Shown: piece after piece, positions 45,929 to 56,578 of the stretch
Layout of the letters: each line of letters opens with the position of its first letter
Numbering within the stretch: position 1 is the stretch's first letter
Position numbers and translations under genes: made by a program
Notes under the pieces: generated by a model
What the model was told of the DNA's origin: nothing
The model's database searches: none
The model's input: only the letters and a program-made list of their open reading frames with translations
Assembly (NCBI GenBank): GCA_013146195.2
Contig: CM028383.1
Span: 20,049,642 to 20,113,641 of the forward strand
Direction of reading: 5' to 3'
Length of the DNA: 64,000 nucleotides
DNA from: Codonopsis lanceolata
Taxonomy: Eukaryota; Streptophyta; Magnoliopsida; Asterales; Campanulaceae

Positions 45929-47110
45929 ATTCAAAATACAAAATTCCCCCCAAGGTTTCTATCCAATCCGATGGTGGTACCCAACCTAAGGTTTGTGTCA
46001 AACTCATATCTGACGTTGCCAATTGTCGCATTTTGCACCCTCAGCCAGACGACCGTTTCATTTAGGTAAATAGCATGTGCGGGGTAAAAAAGTAATTTTC
46101 TTCAATTCTTTCTTTAGTTTTTTGGGTCTCTCTCTCCTCTCACAACCCGACGTAAATAACATTCTTAGCGTGAATTGCGTTCTCCCTTCAAAATATTTCC
46201 TTCCCTTCTCGCTCGCACCAAGGATAATGATCTAAGCTACTGGCCAATTACTCTCCTAGAGTGGGCTAATCCTCCCCTCTTCCTTGGTCATTGATTCGAT
46301 GTAGAACTAGAAGAGCTTGACAACTATATGCCCTCTGTAAAGCTTATTTATCCTAGCCTTGATTTCCTCCAAGATCGGGCTTTCTTTCTTATAGCCGTGA
46401 CTCAGCTGACGAGGGCGACATTAGCAGCCTGGCAGGATAGAGCTGATTCGAGATTAAGCTTAAGGGGGTTGAATATGATGGGTATTAGACTGAATTCGAC
46501 GAGCTTGATCAGATTGAAAGCTGGAGTGAGTGACCGGAGATGGTGAAGAAGGAAGCCAGAGATTTGGGAGAGGTATTACGAATTTTCACATTTTCTGGAT
46601 TTGTTTCATTTGATTTTTAATTTTCCCTTTGACCAAAAAAAAAGACGGACTCTGTATCAAGCATCGGGGATAATGAAATGGACTCTTAGCAGAAGGACTC
46701 TGTTTATCAAATGATGATTCTCTCAGATTGTTTCTTTTGTTTGGGTTTTCTTTCTTCTGATTTCTTATAGATGTGAGATTGAGATTTTGATGATATTGAA
46801 TGGGGAATGGGTGATTTCTACTGCTGCTGATGGGTTTAGATCACTGATGTTGGTTTTTTATTTTGGAGATAAAATTGTTACCATTTTGGAGCAGGCTATA
46901 AAAGAGACCGAGGAAATTAAAGAAAATGACGTCTTTACCCCGTGCATGTTGTTGCACGTACTATTTAACATTCTAATTGAAACGGCCATCTGGTTGGGTG
47001 CAAAATAAGACAATTGGCAACGTCAGGTATGAGTTTGACACAAACCTTAGGTTGGGTACCACTATGGAATTTGGTGGAAATTAACCTTAGGGGAAAATTT
47101 GTATTTGGTA
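45929..47110. mobile_element. Mutator-like element with ~190-bp inverted ends
   Basis: The left arm (45929 to about 46120) and right arm (about 46905-47110) are inverted copies. Both contain GTGGTACCCAACCTAAGGTT, then TGTGTCAAACTCATA and TGACGTTGCCAATTGTC. The flanks TTTCTCTTA (45920-45928) and TTTTTCTTA (47111-47119) form a 9-bp target duplication with one mismatch, typical of Mutator. The core (about 46120-46905) holds a 72-codon ORF at 46328-46546 with no recognised domain and no transposase. It is non-autonomous and the core may be captured host DNA. Confidence 0.8.
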
Positions 47111-47252
47111 TTTTTCTTACCTCTAGCCACATAGCTCTCCCGCCCCAAGCCGACTCACCGGAGCTTAGTCTCAAACATGCGCTCGAGCGCTTTCTCTCCT
47201 CCCATATGTTTCTATATTCTGCCCTTATTCCTTCATCTCTCACACAATAACA

Positions 47253-47519
47253 CATGCATTGTTTGAGGGTAGGATTGGGCTTAAGTGTAAAATTTAGGGA
47301 TTAGATTGATGTAAATGGATTTGATGATTTTTGTCTTCTTGATGTCGTGAATTGCCTGGATGTACATAACCATGCTTCACATATTCCAAATCTCCAAGGT
47401 GACCCGAATGGAGTGCAGTCTTAAATTTTCCCGAAAAGGTAGAAAATGTGAAATACATGCAACCAACTATATTATAAATAAGCTCAGTCTCCAAAGCTTT
47501 AAATCTTAAATATTAACTA
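47253..47519 (+). repeat. Direct repeat R2, copy 1
   Basis: About 267 bp starting CATGCATTGTTTGAGGGTA, repeated at 48313 in the same orientation. Ends around CTATATTATAAATAAGCTCA and TTAACTAC. Confidence 0.85.
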
Positions 47520-48312
47520 CCGGTCAAGATTAAGTTTTACCAAACGTAATTACTAGCCAACATTAACTCACACCTTCCCCAACGTACACCCTCCCTAGCC
47601 TACATCTCTGTATCTATACCTTTCCCTTTTCTTCTCTCTGTATATAGCCTCTCACTCGCCTCCCGTCCTTTTACTTTTCTCCGTACGCCTCTTTGACCTA
47701 AATCAACGGTAAAGTTTTGGGTTTTTCAAGTTATTTGGTTTCTGTAATTTGTTTCTTTCAGTTTTGTGTTTTTTAATTGTTTTACTGGTATTTTGTTTAA
47801 ATTCTTTTTTTAAAGATTTTTGTATTTTTAGTTTTCTAGGAACAATACAAAATTGGTCCTTGAAGAAGAAGCAAGGTCTCTTAATTTGCTCTTTGGGTCT
47901 ATCCAATCCGCACCTCTCCAACCCCGCGAGTCACAACTACATCAACGGTAAGTTATTTGCTTTTTGTATTTTGTTTCTCTCTTTTTTTTCCTCCTGTTTT
48001 GTTCACATTTTTGTTTCCACTTATTGGCTTGACTGTTTTTTTTTTTACCATTGTACACTTGATCTAAAAAAAATTCATTTTTTATCCAAAGGAAAACACT
48101 GAATTTAACAATTTAATGGCAGTTACTGGAAAGCTACAACTCTTACATGAACCGGATTGATATTACTGCATATGTTAGTCCCGTCAGATATAAATTATCT
48201 GAAACTCATGAAATTAGTTTCCGGCATTCCTTTCTGTTTGTCTTTTTTTTTTCTTCTGTTTTGTTCACATTTTTGTTTCCACTTATTGCCTTGACTGTTT
48301 TTTGACACATTG
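47520..48312. other. Spacer between R2 copies, leader-like sequence
   Basis: CT-rich stretches with a TATA-like CTGTATATAGCC (47638) and two donor-like CAACGGTAA sites (47704, 47943) look like non-coding leader exons of a captured gene. No open frame follows. A 65-bp block TGTTTTGTTCACATTTTTGT occurs at about 47996 and again at 48257. Confidence 0.4.
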
Positions 48313-48525
48313 CATGCATTGTTTGAGGGTAAGATTGGGCTTGAGTGTAAAATTTAGGGACTAGATTGATGTAAATGGATATGATGATTTTTGTCTTCTT
48401 GATGTTGTGAATTACCTGGATGTCTGTAACCATGCTTCACATATTCCAAATCTCCAAGGTGACCCGAGTGGAGTGCGGTCTTGAATTTTCTCGAAAAGGT
48501 AGAAAAAGTGAAATACATGTAACCA

Positions 48526-48606
<81 letters not shown>

Positions 48607-48650
48607 ACTTAGTCGCACATGCTTCAAATCTGAAAAGTTAACTACTGGCC
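48313..48650 (+). repeat. Direct repeat R2, copy 2, with (TA)n expansion
   Basis: Same sequence as 47253-47519. It differs mainly by an uninterrupted TA dinucleotide tract at 48529-48602 (about 37 units), where copy 1 has only CTATATTATAAATAAG. Confidence 0.9.
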
Positions 48651-49604
48651 AGAAAAAGTGAAATACATGCAACCACCTCCCTTTTATCTCTCCAACCCTT
48701 TCTTTCTCTCTCTTTGACTCCGCCCAGTTTCTCCTCTTTCCAACCCTTTATCTCTCTTTATCTATCACTCATTTTTCCTCCTCGTTCAGCATTCGCTCAA
48801 GTCGCTATCGAGATTGAGCCCTAATGCCTTAACCCCTTAATTTGTCGCCATTAAAGTCTAACTTTATAATTTGTAAGTTTTTCTCAAGAATATGTGTTTT
48901 GTTTTTTGTTTCCTTCTACAAGCTTTATCAACCCATCAATTCGCCGACTTCTTCGTCGTCGTTAAAGTCTAAAATTTATGTTTTGTTTTTTGTTTACTTT
49001 TGTTAAATTCTTATAGCTTAAAATTTAGCATATGTTGTGCTGGTAACACAACATCCACAGACAAAGAAATACTGAATGCTTTGCCTATATACTTGCGTAT
49101 GAAATAAATTAATTTTGTCTCCCATGTACACCAATTAATTTTGCGTATGATTGTTCTCTCCATATGTCCTTTCTTTCGATTTCTTACTTGCGCATAAAAT
49201 AAATTATTGAATGTTCCTCATGAATTTTGCAACTTATAATATGAATAGTTGACGACTATTAAAACTAAGTGCTTTGCCCTTTCTCTCTCACATCAGCTTC
49301 TCTTGAATTTTGTCCCACCACCTTCAGTGAATATTGAGGTAATCCCTCGATTCAATTTTTCGATTTTGTTGAATATTGATGTACAAATTTAAGTGATCGC
49401 TATTTAGTGTTTGTGTTTCTCTTTGTGTAGTCTTTATTATTTATTGATTAATTTGTGAAAGTTAGCTCTTTTTTGTTGTTTGTTGGTGGTCTAAGAGTTT
49501 TTTTAAAGCCAATGACTCCTCTTATTGAATTTACTCCTCTGATTGGGAAAACTTATATGGTATATTCTTCTTGTTATCATCCAAAAACTTCTTTGCACTT
49601 TCCT

Positions 49605-49636
<32 letters not shown>

Positions 49637-49701
49637 TGTGTTTCAAATTCAAGGTGAGTCTGTATTTTAGTTTCAGCGTGTGAGTGTATGTATTTTAGTT
49701 T

Positions 49702-49746
<45 letters not shown>

Positions 49747-50026
49747 TCAGTTGAGGGTGTGACTTTAAATTGAGTGTGTAATTCAGTTCTGCATCACATA
49801 ATTAAAGAAAATGGAGGATAAAAACATCAAGAATTCCTGCTAAGAATCCAATTAATTGAAATACATTGTTTAAGAGTGGGTGTGGCTGGGGCCTGTGGTT
49901 TTCCTTATTATTTATGGAAAGATAAAATATCATCTTTAGATGATCTCACCAAAGGTCATATGTCAAGAAGCAGGAGATGTCTACACAGTGGACATTTGAT
50001 GGCATCGAGATGACCTTTGGTTTTTG
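48651..50026. other. Intergenic with simple repeats
   Basis: Pyrimidine-rich from 48675 to 48790, then AT-rich. TG microsatellites at 49605-49632 and 49704-49743. ACCAAAGGTCAT (about 49950) and ATGACCTTTGGT (about 50010) are inverted to each other. No gene is seen. Confidence 0.5.
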
Positions 50027-50269
50027 ATCGAGCTCGGTATCCAAGAAAAAAAGGGGAAACTCTCCCCCCGAGAGCCCCCACACCTCATCTCCATGAGAAT
50101 GTGAGAGGGAAAATCACGGTGACTCAGCGATTAAGTAGCTAGGAGGACCCGTACCTAGTACCTACAAGGAGCCACCCCCACAAGAAGATGAAACCCCACA
50201 CGGCGATTGCTAGGACTCGATTCTTGGTCTTGTATCCAAATCTACTACCTCTTAACCAACTGAGACCTG
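50027..50269 (-). mobile_element. tRNA-derived SINE
   Basis: Read on the minus strand, the element begins GGTCTCAGTTGGTTAAGAGG (A-box-like) and carries AGAATCGAGTCCTAG (B-box-like) about 35 bp further in. It ends in a T-rich tail (CCCCTTTTTTT). It is flanked by GGTTTTTG at 50019-50026 and 50270-50277, a candidate target duplication. Size 243 bp, non-coding. Confidence 0.65.
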
Positions 50270-50277
50270 GGTTTTTG

Positions 50278-51109
50278 CTGCCTAAGGCTATATGCTCAGA
50301 TGCCCTTGCCAAGCCGTTGCTTAAAGAAACAGGAGGAGAGTAGTTTACTGGTTTTTACTTTTTACATAGCCAAGTCATGGCATGTTGTGTTAGATGCAAA
50401 GTGAGTAGGGCACACAGCTTCTGTTATATTCCAATTTGTGTCCCATATACTTGCATTTTTCCATCAAATTCCACCAAAGCATCTTCACAATCATTTCAAT
50501 ATTTCATTATTGGTTTCTTCGAAATAAATGAATTGTAATCAATTATTATTTCATTATTTTGTTTCTTTCTATGCGATATCGAATGAGCTATCTCCTTAAA
50601 TGTCTCAATCGTAATTCTTGGTTTTGATTGATTTACATTAAATTCATCCTTTAAGTCTTATACATGATGACTCACAACTGCTATATCCTATCAAATTTAT
50701 TTGTTCTTTAATTTTTGGGTTTTGTTTTCTTTCGTTGATTCATTTGTATAATGCCTCCTCCATACATTAATCAAGTCTCAGTCTCATATTGGCACCATAT
50801 CATAGGCACAGACACAAAATCTAGTCCTTATCTATAATTAGCATTATGAATATAATCAAATTAAATTGCATAATTTTTAAATTTGTCTTCGCAATTTAGC
50901 CATAAATATCATGAAACGCATCCAAAATGAAATACTTTACTCGTTTTAGGCAAAGAATCAACCACACAACTTTAGAATGTTTTACATTTAGAGTTTACTT
51001 TTAAAACTATGTTTATAATTTTCATAACCTTTCATCTTTACCCCCAATTGTATTGTAAGTATAATGATTGTGTTGAAGTGTTTTCGTAATTATTACCAAC
51101 TTCAATATG
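50278..51109. other. Intergenic, nothing recognised
   Basis: AT-rich sequence. A fragment of MITE family S may be present at about 50930-51010 (CTCGTTTTAGGCAAAGAATC). Confidence 0.5.
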
Positions 51110-51287
51110 CTCCCTCCGTTCCAGGTAAAGAGTCTCCGTTTGAAAGTAATTTTTTAAGAGAAAATAACATTTTTAGGAGTTCATTAGTAATAAAATATCA
51201 CTTTTATACCTTAATTTTTGAAAGTGAACTCATTAAATGAAACATCCAAAAATGAAATAGTGGACTCTTTGCCCAAAATGGAGAGAG
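51110..51287. mobile_element. Stowaway-like MITE family S, full copy
   Basis: Starts CTCCCTCCGTTCCAGGTAAA and ends GACTCTTTGCCCAAAATGGA followed by GAGAG, inverted to each other. TA follows at the right flank. 178 bp. The best copy of the family seen at 22350, 28625, 51441, 53927 and 55986. Confidence 0.8.
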
Positions 51288-51440
51288 TACTATTTATGTA
51301 TCTCTTAATAATTAGATTTTTAAAACATTGACTTTTGAGTAGAAAGATGAGAGTATTTATGACAAAGCTTTGGACCCCCTCCCCGAAGAAGCCTAAAATA
51401 TTTTAGACTAGAACTTTCTTTTTTGGTCACCTAAAAAATA

Positions 51441-51618
51441 CTTCCTTTATTTCGGGTAAAAATTCAACTATTTCATTTTGGTATGTTTTATTTAGAGAGT
51501 TTACTTTCAAAAATTAACACATAAAAGTGTCATTTTATTACTAATGGGCTACTAAAATTGTTATTTTCTTAAAAAGTTTTATTTTTAATTGGGGACTCTT
51601 TGTCTGGAAATGATGGAG
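51441..51618. mobile_element. Stowaway-like MITE family S, inverted copy
   Basis: Starts CTTCCTTTATTTCGGGTAAA and ends TTGTCTGGAAATGATGGAG, flanked by TA on both sides. The inner part is the reverse complement of the 51110 copy. 178 bp. Confidence 0.8.
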
Positions 51619-51687
51619 TATCTATATCCTATATCAAATCACTTCCAGTTGTCACACTGTCCTTAATAGGCCTTTTTTCGGCGCTTA

Positions 51688-53135
51688 GGCCAAAATACGT
51701 TTTACCCCCCCAAAGTTTCCACCAAATCCCAATTTGTCACCTATACTAAGGTTTGTCTCATTTTAACACTCAAAATTGTCATTTGTCCCATTTAACCCCC
51801 TCCCATCTATTGTCGTTTGAATCAAGACATTAAATCGTACGTGGTCTTCCACGTGCAGGTTATTTTCGTCTTTTTACCTGTTGTCTCTCTCCTCTCAAAC
51901 CCACCACCATCTCCAACACATTCAAATCATAAAACCCAGATGATCTCTCTATGTTTCTTGAAGCAATTTAGATATACTTTTAAAAATAATGAACCAAACA
52001 AATTAAGAAATAAATAAAGGAAAAGCAAACCATTAACCCTCTTAAATTTCCGGCACCGGAAAAAGTGTTGGTTAACATCACAAAAGATAATCTTTAACTA
52101 GAAGGAACCCATCACATGCATATTTATGCCAATTATGGAGAAAATGAGGGGGAGAGAAACAATGATGAGGGTAGAGAGAGAGAGAGAGACAGAGGGAGAG
52201 AGAGAGAGAGAGAGAGAGGAGTGCTTGTCAACTTCCTTCAATTTCTTCTTCTATTACATCTATATGGCCACCATTAGTAAGAAGCTCGGCCAAGGCCAAT
52301 TCAACACCACCTACCTGGCCACCGAGAAATACACAGACCTCGATTACGCCTACAAATCCATCGCCAAACACAAACTCCTCTGCCACGAGGGCTACGAGGA
52401 TAATGTAGACATTAATGGAGTCTGGCAAATTTAATCACCATAAAATTTTCAAATTACTTGATTTAACAGAGAAGATAACTACGACAAAGATAATGACTTT
52501 TATTGGTGAAATTTATAGTTAGTGTATGATTGTGTGTGTATGTGTGAAAGAGAGAATGGTGGAAACTGGAGAAGGTGGGGCTATAGTCATAGAGGGAGGA
52601 GAAAAATATGGGAGGAGTTGGAGGAGATCTTTGTTGGATCTGGCTGAAAGAGATCCAAAAAAATGGTCGGATGAATGGCACTGGGAGAGCAAATGAATAA
52701 TGGAAATTGGAGATAAGAAGGGTTTGGCTGGAGATGGATGATTTGGTGAAGTTGGAGCCGAAGATGGATGCTAGGTCGGATTTTTAAGAAAGAGATATTG
52801 AGAGCGGAGAGAACTGAGAAGGGAGAAGGGGATTTTTCCATCTGTTATCTCTTTCCCTCTCTGATGGATTTGAAACGAAATGGAAGTAGAAGGGGAAAGT
52901 ACGGTGGAGTCAAAGAAGCAGACCTTAGTTGGTCCCTAAGCCCATATTAAAAAAGACGAAAATAAACTGCACGTGGTAGACCAAGTGTAATTTAACGTCT
53001 TGATTCAAACGACAACAGACGGGAGGAAATTAAATGTGACAAATAGCAGCGTTGAGTGTTAAAATAGGATAAACCTTAGTTTGAGTGGCAAACTGAGATT
53101 TGGTCGAAACCTGAGGGAGTAAAAAAAAATTGGCC
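51688..53135. mobile_element. Pack-MULE-type Mutator-like element carrying a kinase fragment
   Basis: Inverted ends of about 195 bp: the left arm 51688-51885 and the right arm 52938-53135. Shared strings read inward are GTCGTTTGAATCAAGAC, CACGTGCAG and TATTTTCGTCTTTTT. The outermost bases GGCCAA are the same on both sides. A clean 9-bp duplication is not visible (CGGCGCTTA against AATCACTTA). The core contains a GC-rich CDPK-like fragment (52264-52434) and otherwise AT-rich filler with a GA microsatellite (52173-52218). No transposase is present. Confidence 0.75.
52264..52434 (+). pseudogene. Captured fragment of a calcium-dependent protein kinase
   Basis: Fifty-six codons read MATISKKLGQGQFNTTYLAT then EKYTDLDYAYKSIAKHKLLC and HEGYEDN before diverging to a stop. 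This aligns by eye with the first strands of the plant CDPK catalytic domain: the glycine-rich loop (GQGQF, with the next Gly changed to Asn), the EK-T-G-like turn, and the ATP-binding Lys in Y-A-x-K-S-I-x-K. The segment is GC-rich compared with its flanks and lies wholly inside the Mutator-like element. The rest of the kinase is absent, so no enzyme is made. Confidence 0.75.
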
Positions 53136-53273
53136 AATCACTTAGCTATGTATTTTAAACATAGCCGTATTTATCATGGTATACATACTCTGTTTATACA
53201 CAAGAGTAACTGACATAATAGACAAGATTCCCTGTTTGTCAACATGATGCAAGCCTCTGATAAACTAAACTAA

Positions 53274-53686
53274 GAGCATCTCCAATATGATGAATTCTTA
53301 TACATCTTCTTAGCTAGGTTTCATTGCCACCTACATATTTTTATCTTCTTACTCACATAAGAATATATCCCACATTGTATAATCTTTTTACACATCTTCT
53401 TACACAAAAAAATATTAAATTTAACACTATACCACATAATAAATACAAAACCCTTCCCCCCCCCCCTCACCCCCACCCCACACACACCAAAAAGTGCCCC
53501 CTCGGGCCCCCACTCCGGCCCCCTCACCCTCACATTCAAACATGCTCCATTCCCCAAGGTCAACTTCCTATTTAGGAAGTAAAATCTCACTCTCTCTCCT
53601 AGTTTGATTAAACTCTCTCCTAGGTGGCCACTACACACATTTCTCAATGCAATAAGAAGTTGGGTTTTCTTACATTGGTGATGCTC
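53274..53686. mobile_element. PIF/Harbinger-like MITE, 413 bp
   Basis: Begins GAGCATCTCCAATATGATG and ends ACATTGGTGATGCTC, inverted. A perfect TAA duplication lies at 53271-53273 and 53687-53689, the hallmark of the superfamily. A C-rich run is at 53456-53466. No coding capacity. Confidence 0.85.
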
Positions 53687-53926
53687 TAACTACCTTAACT
53701 GCTTTTTAAGTAAGAGCATCTCCGAGGGATGCTTTGTCCCTTCATTTTGGAGCAAAAAACCTATTTTTCTTCCCCCATGGGAAGCTTCAAATTTTGCTTC
53801 ATCTTGAAGACCCTCCACAAGAATTTCATATCCATTGCTCAAGAAAGGATACTCTATCTTCACTCCCCCCCCCCTTTTTTTAAAATAATCATTTTATGTT
53901 TTAGTTTTTAATGATATTGTTAGTTA

Positions 53927-54104
53927 CTTCCTCCGTTTCGAGTAAAAAGTCTCAGTTTGAAAATCTAACTTTAAAAAAAATAATATTTTAGTAGTTCATT
54001 AGAAATAAAATGACATTTTTATATCTTAAAGTTTGAAAGTAAAATTTTTAAGTGAAACATCCAAAAATAAAATAGTGAACCATTTACCCGGAACAGAGGA
54101 AGAA
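53927..54104. mobile_element. Stowaway-like MITE family S, copy
   Basis: Starts CTTCCTCCGTTTCGAGTAAA after TA and ends TTTACCCGGAACAGAGGAAG. Core TTTTAGTAGTTCATTAGAAA. About 178 bp. Confidence 0.75.
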
Positions 54105-55088
54105 TAAGTTATTTATAATATAGAAATTATTTATTAGTTATACAGCAAAACTTCTATTGTTGCGATGCTTGACTTTATCAGAAATGTACACTTGAAATGG
54201 AGTGTATTTATAGGAGGTAGGAAAGCACGACTAGGGAAACAAAGAACGAAACTTAGGCACACTCAGATAGTCGTGTTGGTCCTGATGTTGTTCAAAACTC
54301 AAAAGTATTGCAATATGTATATAATTTCTTTCAGTTTCAAAATGTCATTAATTTTTGGTGTAAAATTTGAGTAGTCCTAGCATTACCATTATTTTTTATA
54401 TACAAAAATTCCAACTAAATGACCGACAATGCAACAAGACCTAAGTTTCTCCATCGCATTTAATACAATGATGTTTTTCTTTGTCTTAATTTTTTAAAAA
54501 TCTATTAAAAAATCAAAATTACAATTCTCGTTTCTCTTTTATATGAAAAAGAAAACCCATCCCCCACCCCCAAAAAGGTTTATTTCAATGATAACAATTT
54601 ATCTCTTAAATATTTAACTTTTAAAATGAAGAAATTTTGAGTAAAACAAATAAGGAAATGAAATTTTAAATAAAGAGACCAATCACATCACATAACGAAA
54701 AGTGTGTTTGGGCAAAACAAGAGAAGTATAATTATACCATATTTATTTATGTAACACGGTTTCTTTTCAATTGAACTAAATCAAGATGAGTGATCATGCA
54801 AAGTGCAAACAATGGTTGTTTATTGACTATGGCTTGTAAAAGCTTGTCCTTGTTATCGATAATGTACGAACTTTTACTTTGTATTATTAGCAATAACTAA
54901 TAGGCTATTATTATAGATATGTCATCCCTATAATTGAGATTTCATGTATCATATATAATGTATCGATTCCTATATGTGTTCCCAAATTAACAATATGATG
55001 CATGGATGACTCATGACACATACAAATTTACAAAGTGGAATAATATACATGAAATCTCAATTCACCGTCTCGAGTATATATATAATGA
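54105..55088. other. Intergenic, no gene seen
   Basis: AT-rich. The ORF 54165-54374 (69 codons) has no recognisable feature. Confidence 0.5.
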
Positions 55089-55345
55089 GTAATGCTAGAA
55101 CCACTTAATGAGTACTTAAATTTGTGCACCAAATGATGTGGTTTCCAATGTGTTATCTTATTTGGCATTTTATGGGCTCCACTATAAGTTAAAAAGTTAT
55201 GTTAACAATATGACACATAAGATGCCACATCATTTGGTACCCAAGATTGAGTGCTATTAGAATGTCATCTTATTTGGCATTTTATGAGCTCCACTATAAG
55301 TTAAAAAGTTATGTTAACAATATGACACATGAAATGCCACATCAA
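55089..55345. repeat. MITE-like repeat with a duplicated arm
   Basis: AATGCTAGAACCACTTAATG with CACCAAATGATGTGG at the left is mirrored by CCACATCATTTGGTACC further right (about 55225-55262). The segment CTTATTTGGCATTTTATG (55157) recurs at 55270, about 113-115 bp apart, together with the 65 bp after it. It looks like one MITE plus a partial tandem copy. Confidence 0.6.
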
Positions 55346-55985
55346 ATCTAAATCTTCACAGATAATGGTTGATCTAAAAAAATAATATCCAAATGTAATT
55401 AGATTTGGTTTGATTTGTATCAATTTATGATACAAATCTTAACCAAATCAAAAATCAGCTGAGGGAGCCAATCCTAAACCAAAACGACAACGTTTTGAAG
55501 AGTTTTTGCCCAAAAGAAATTGGTGGCCAATAAAGGTGCTAACAACACCTTTACACGTGTCACCCCCGACGGTTCCCTCTTTATTTAAACATTATCCACG
55601 GTTTTGGGTTTTGGTAATCAAAAAGTGATTTTTTAAAAAGTAGAGATTATGCTTGCCTCATTTTGACACAAAACGAATTTTTTGAAAAATTTGATAGAGT
55701 TATTGGCGATAAAGATTGTGGGGTATTTAAAAGTACTGGATTATGTGTCACCGTTGGTATGGTTTTTTGCTTTGAATCAAATAGGTATCAAATTAATTAT
55801 TTTATTGATTTTAATAAATTGTATTTAATTTAAGTGTATTTGATACAACCCTTGTTCCTGCTCTAAAGGACTAACAATTGGATTTATTTTGTCACCTTAT
55901 TGATACTTTTAGATTTAGTTTTTAGTAAGTTGAATGTTATACCGAGCACCTTAAACAAAGTTTGATGATTAGTTTTACCAAATAT

Positions 55986-56134
55986 AATCCCTTCACACGA
56001 GCAAAAAATCCTTGTTTAAAAGCCATTTTTTTTAAAGAAAATGACATTTTTATACCTTAATTTTTGAAAAGTGAACTCTTTAAATGAAACATCCTATAAT
56101 GGAATAGTGAACTTTTTGTTCGGAATGGAAAAAG
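55986..56134 (+). repeat. Stowaway-like MITE family S, shortened copy
   Basis: Flanked by TA on both sides. Contains CATTTTTATACCTTAATTTT and TTAAATGAAACATCC of the family, but lacks the TAGTAGTTCATTAG segment (internal deletion). Confidence 0.65.
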
Positions 56135-56578
56135 TACATGTTTGAGAAGTATATATACATTATGGCAAAAACTTAGATAAAACAATTTTATTGATATTTT
56201 ATGTAAGTCAGATTCTCATTACTCGACTAATTGTGTGTTGATAGAATGAGCTGTGATAAAATGAGACTCCGTCTTACGAATTAAGATCCGTAAGATCGTG
56301 TTAAAAAGACTTACTCATAGATTATTAGAAAAATCCAATATCAATTCAAACAATTACCTTATGTATGGAAACAAATTCAAATCGGGGCTTACCGTAGCCA
56401 ACGAACCGGGAAAAATAAAATAAAAATTCACACCACAAATATGAGGTTGTTGGGGATTATTTTACTGAGCACAGGATAAATTATGTTTTTAAAAGTAAGA
56501 TACAAAGTAGTTTCCTGGGATATTATCGCCCGAAAAAGAAAATAAAGAACAGATTACAACCCAATAGGCAATAGAGCA

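Noticed and set aside
48412..48672. ORFs with long IYIY tracts
   Set aside because: Translation of the TA microsatellite on both strands.
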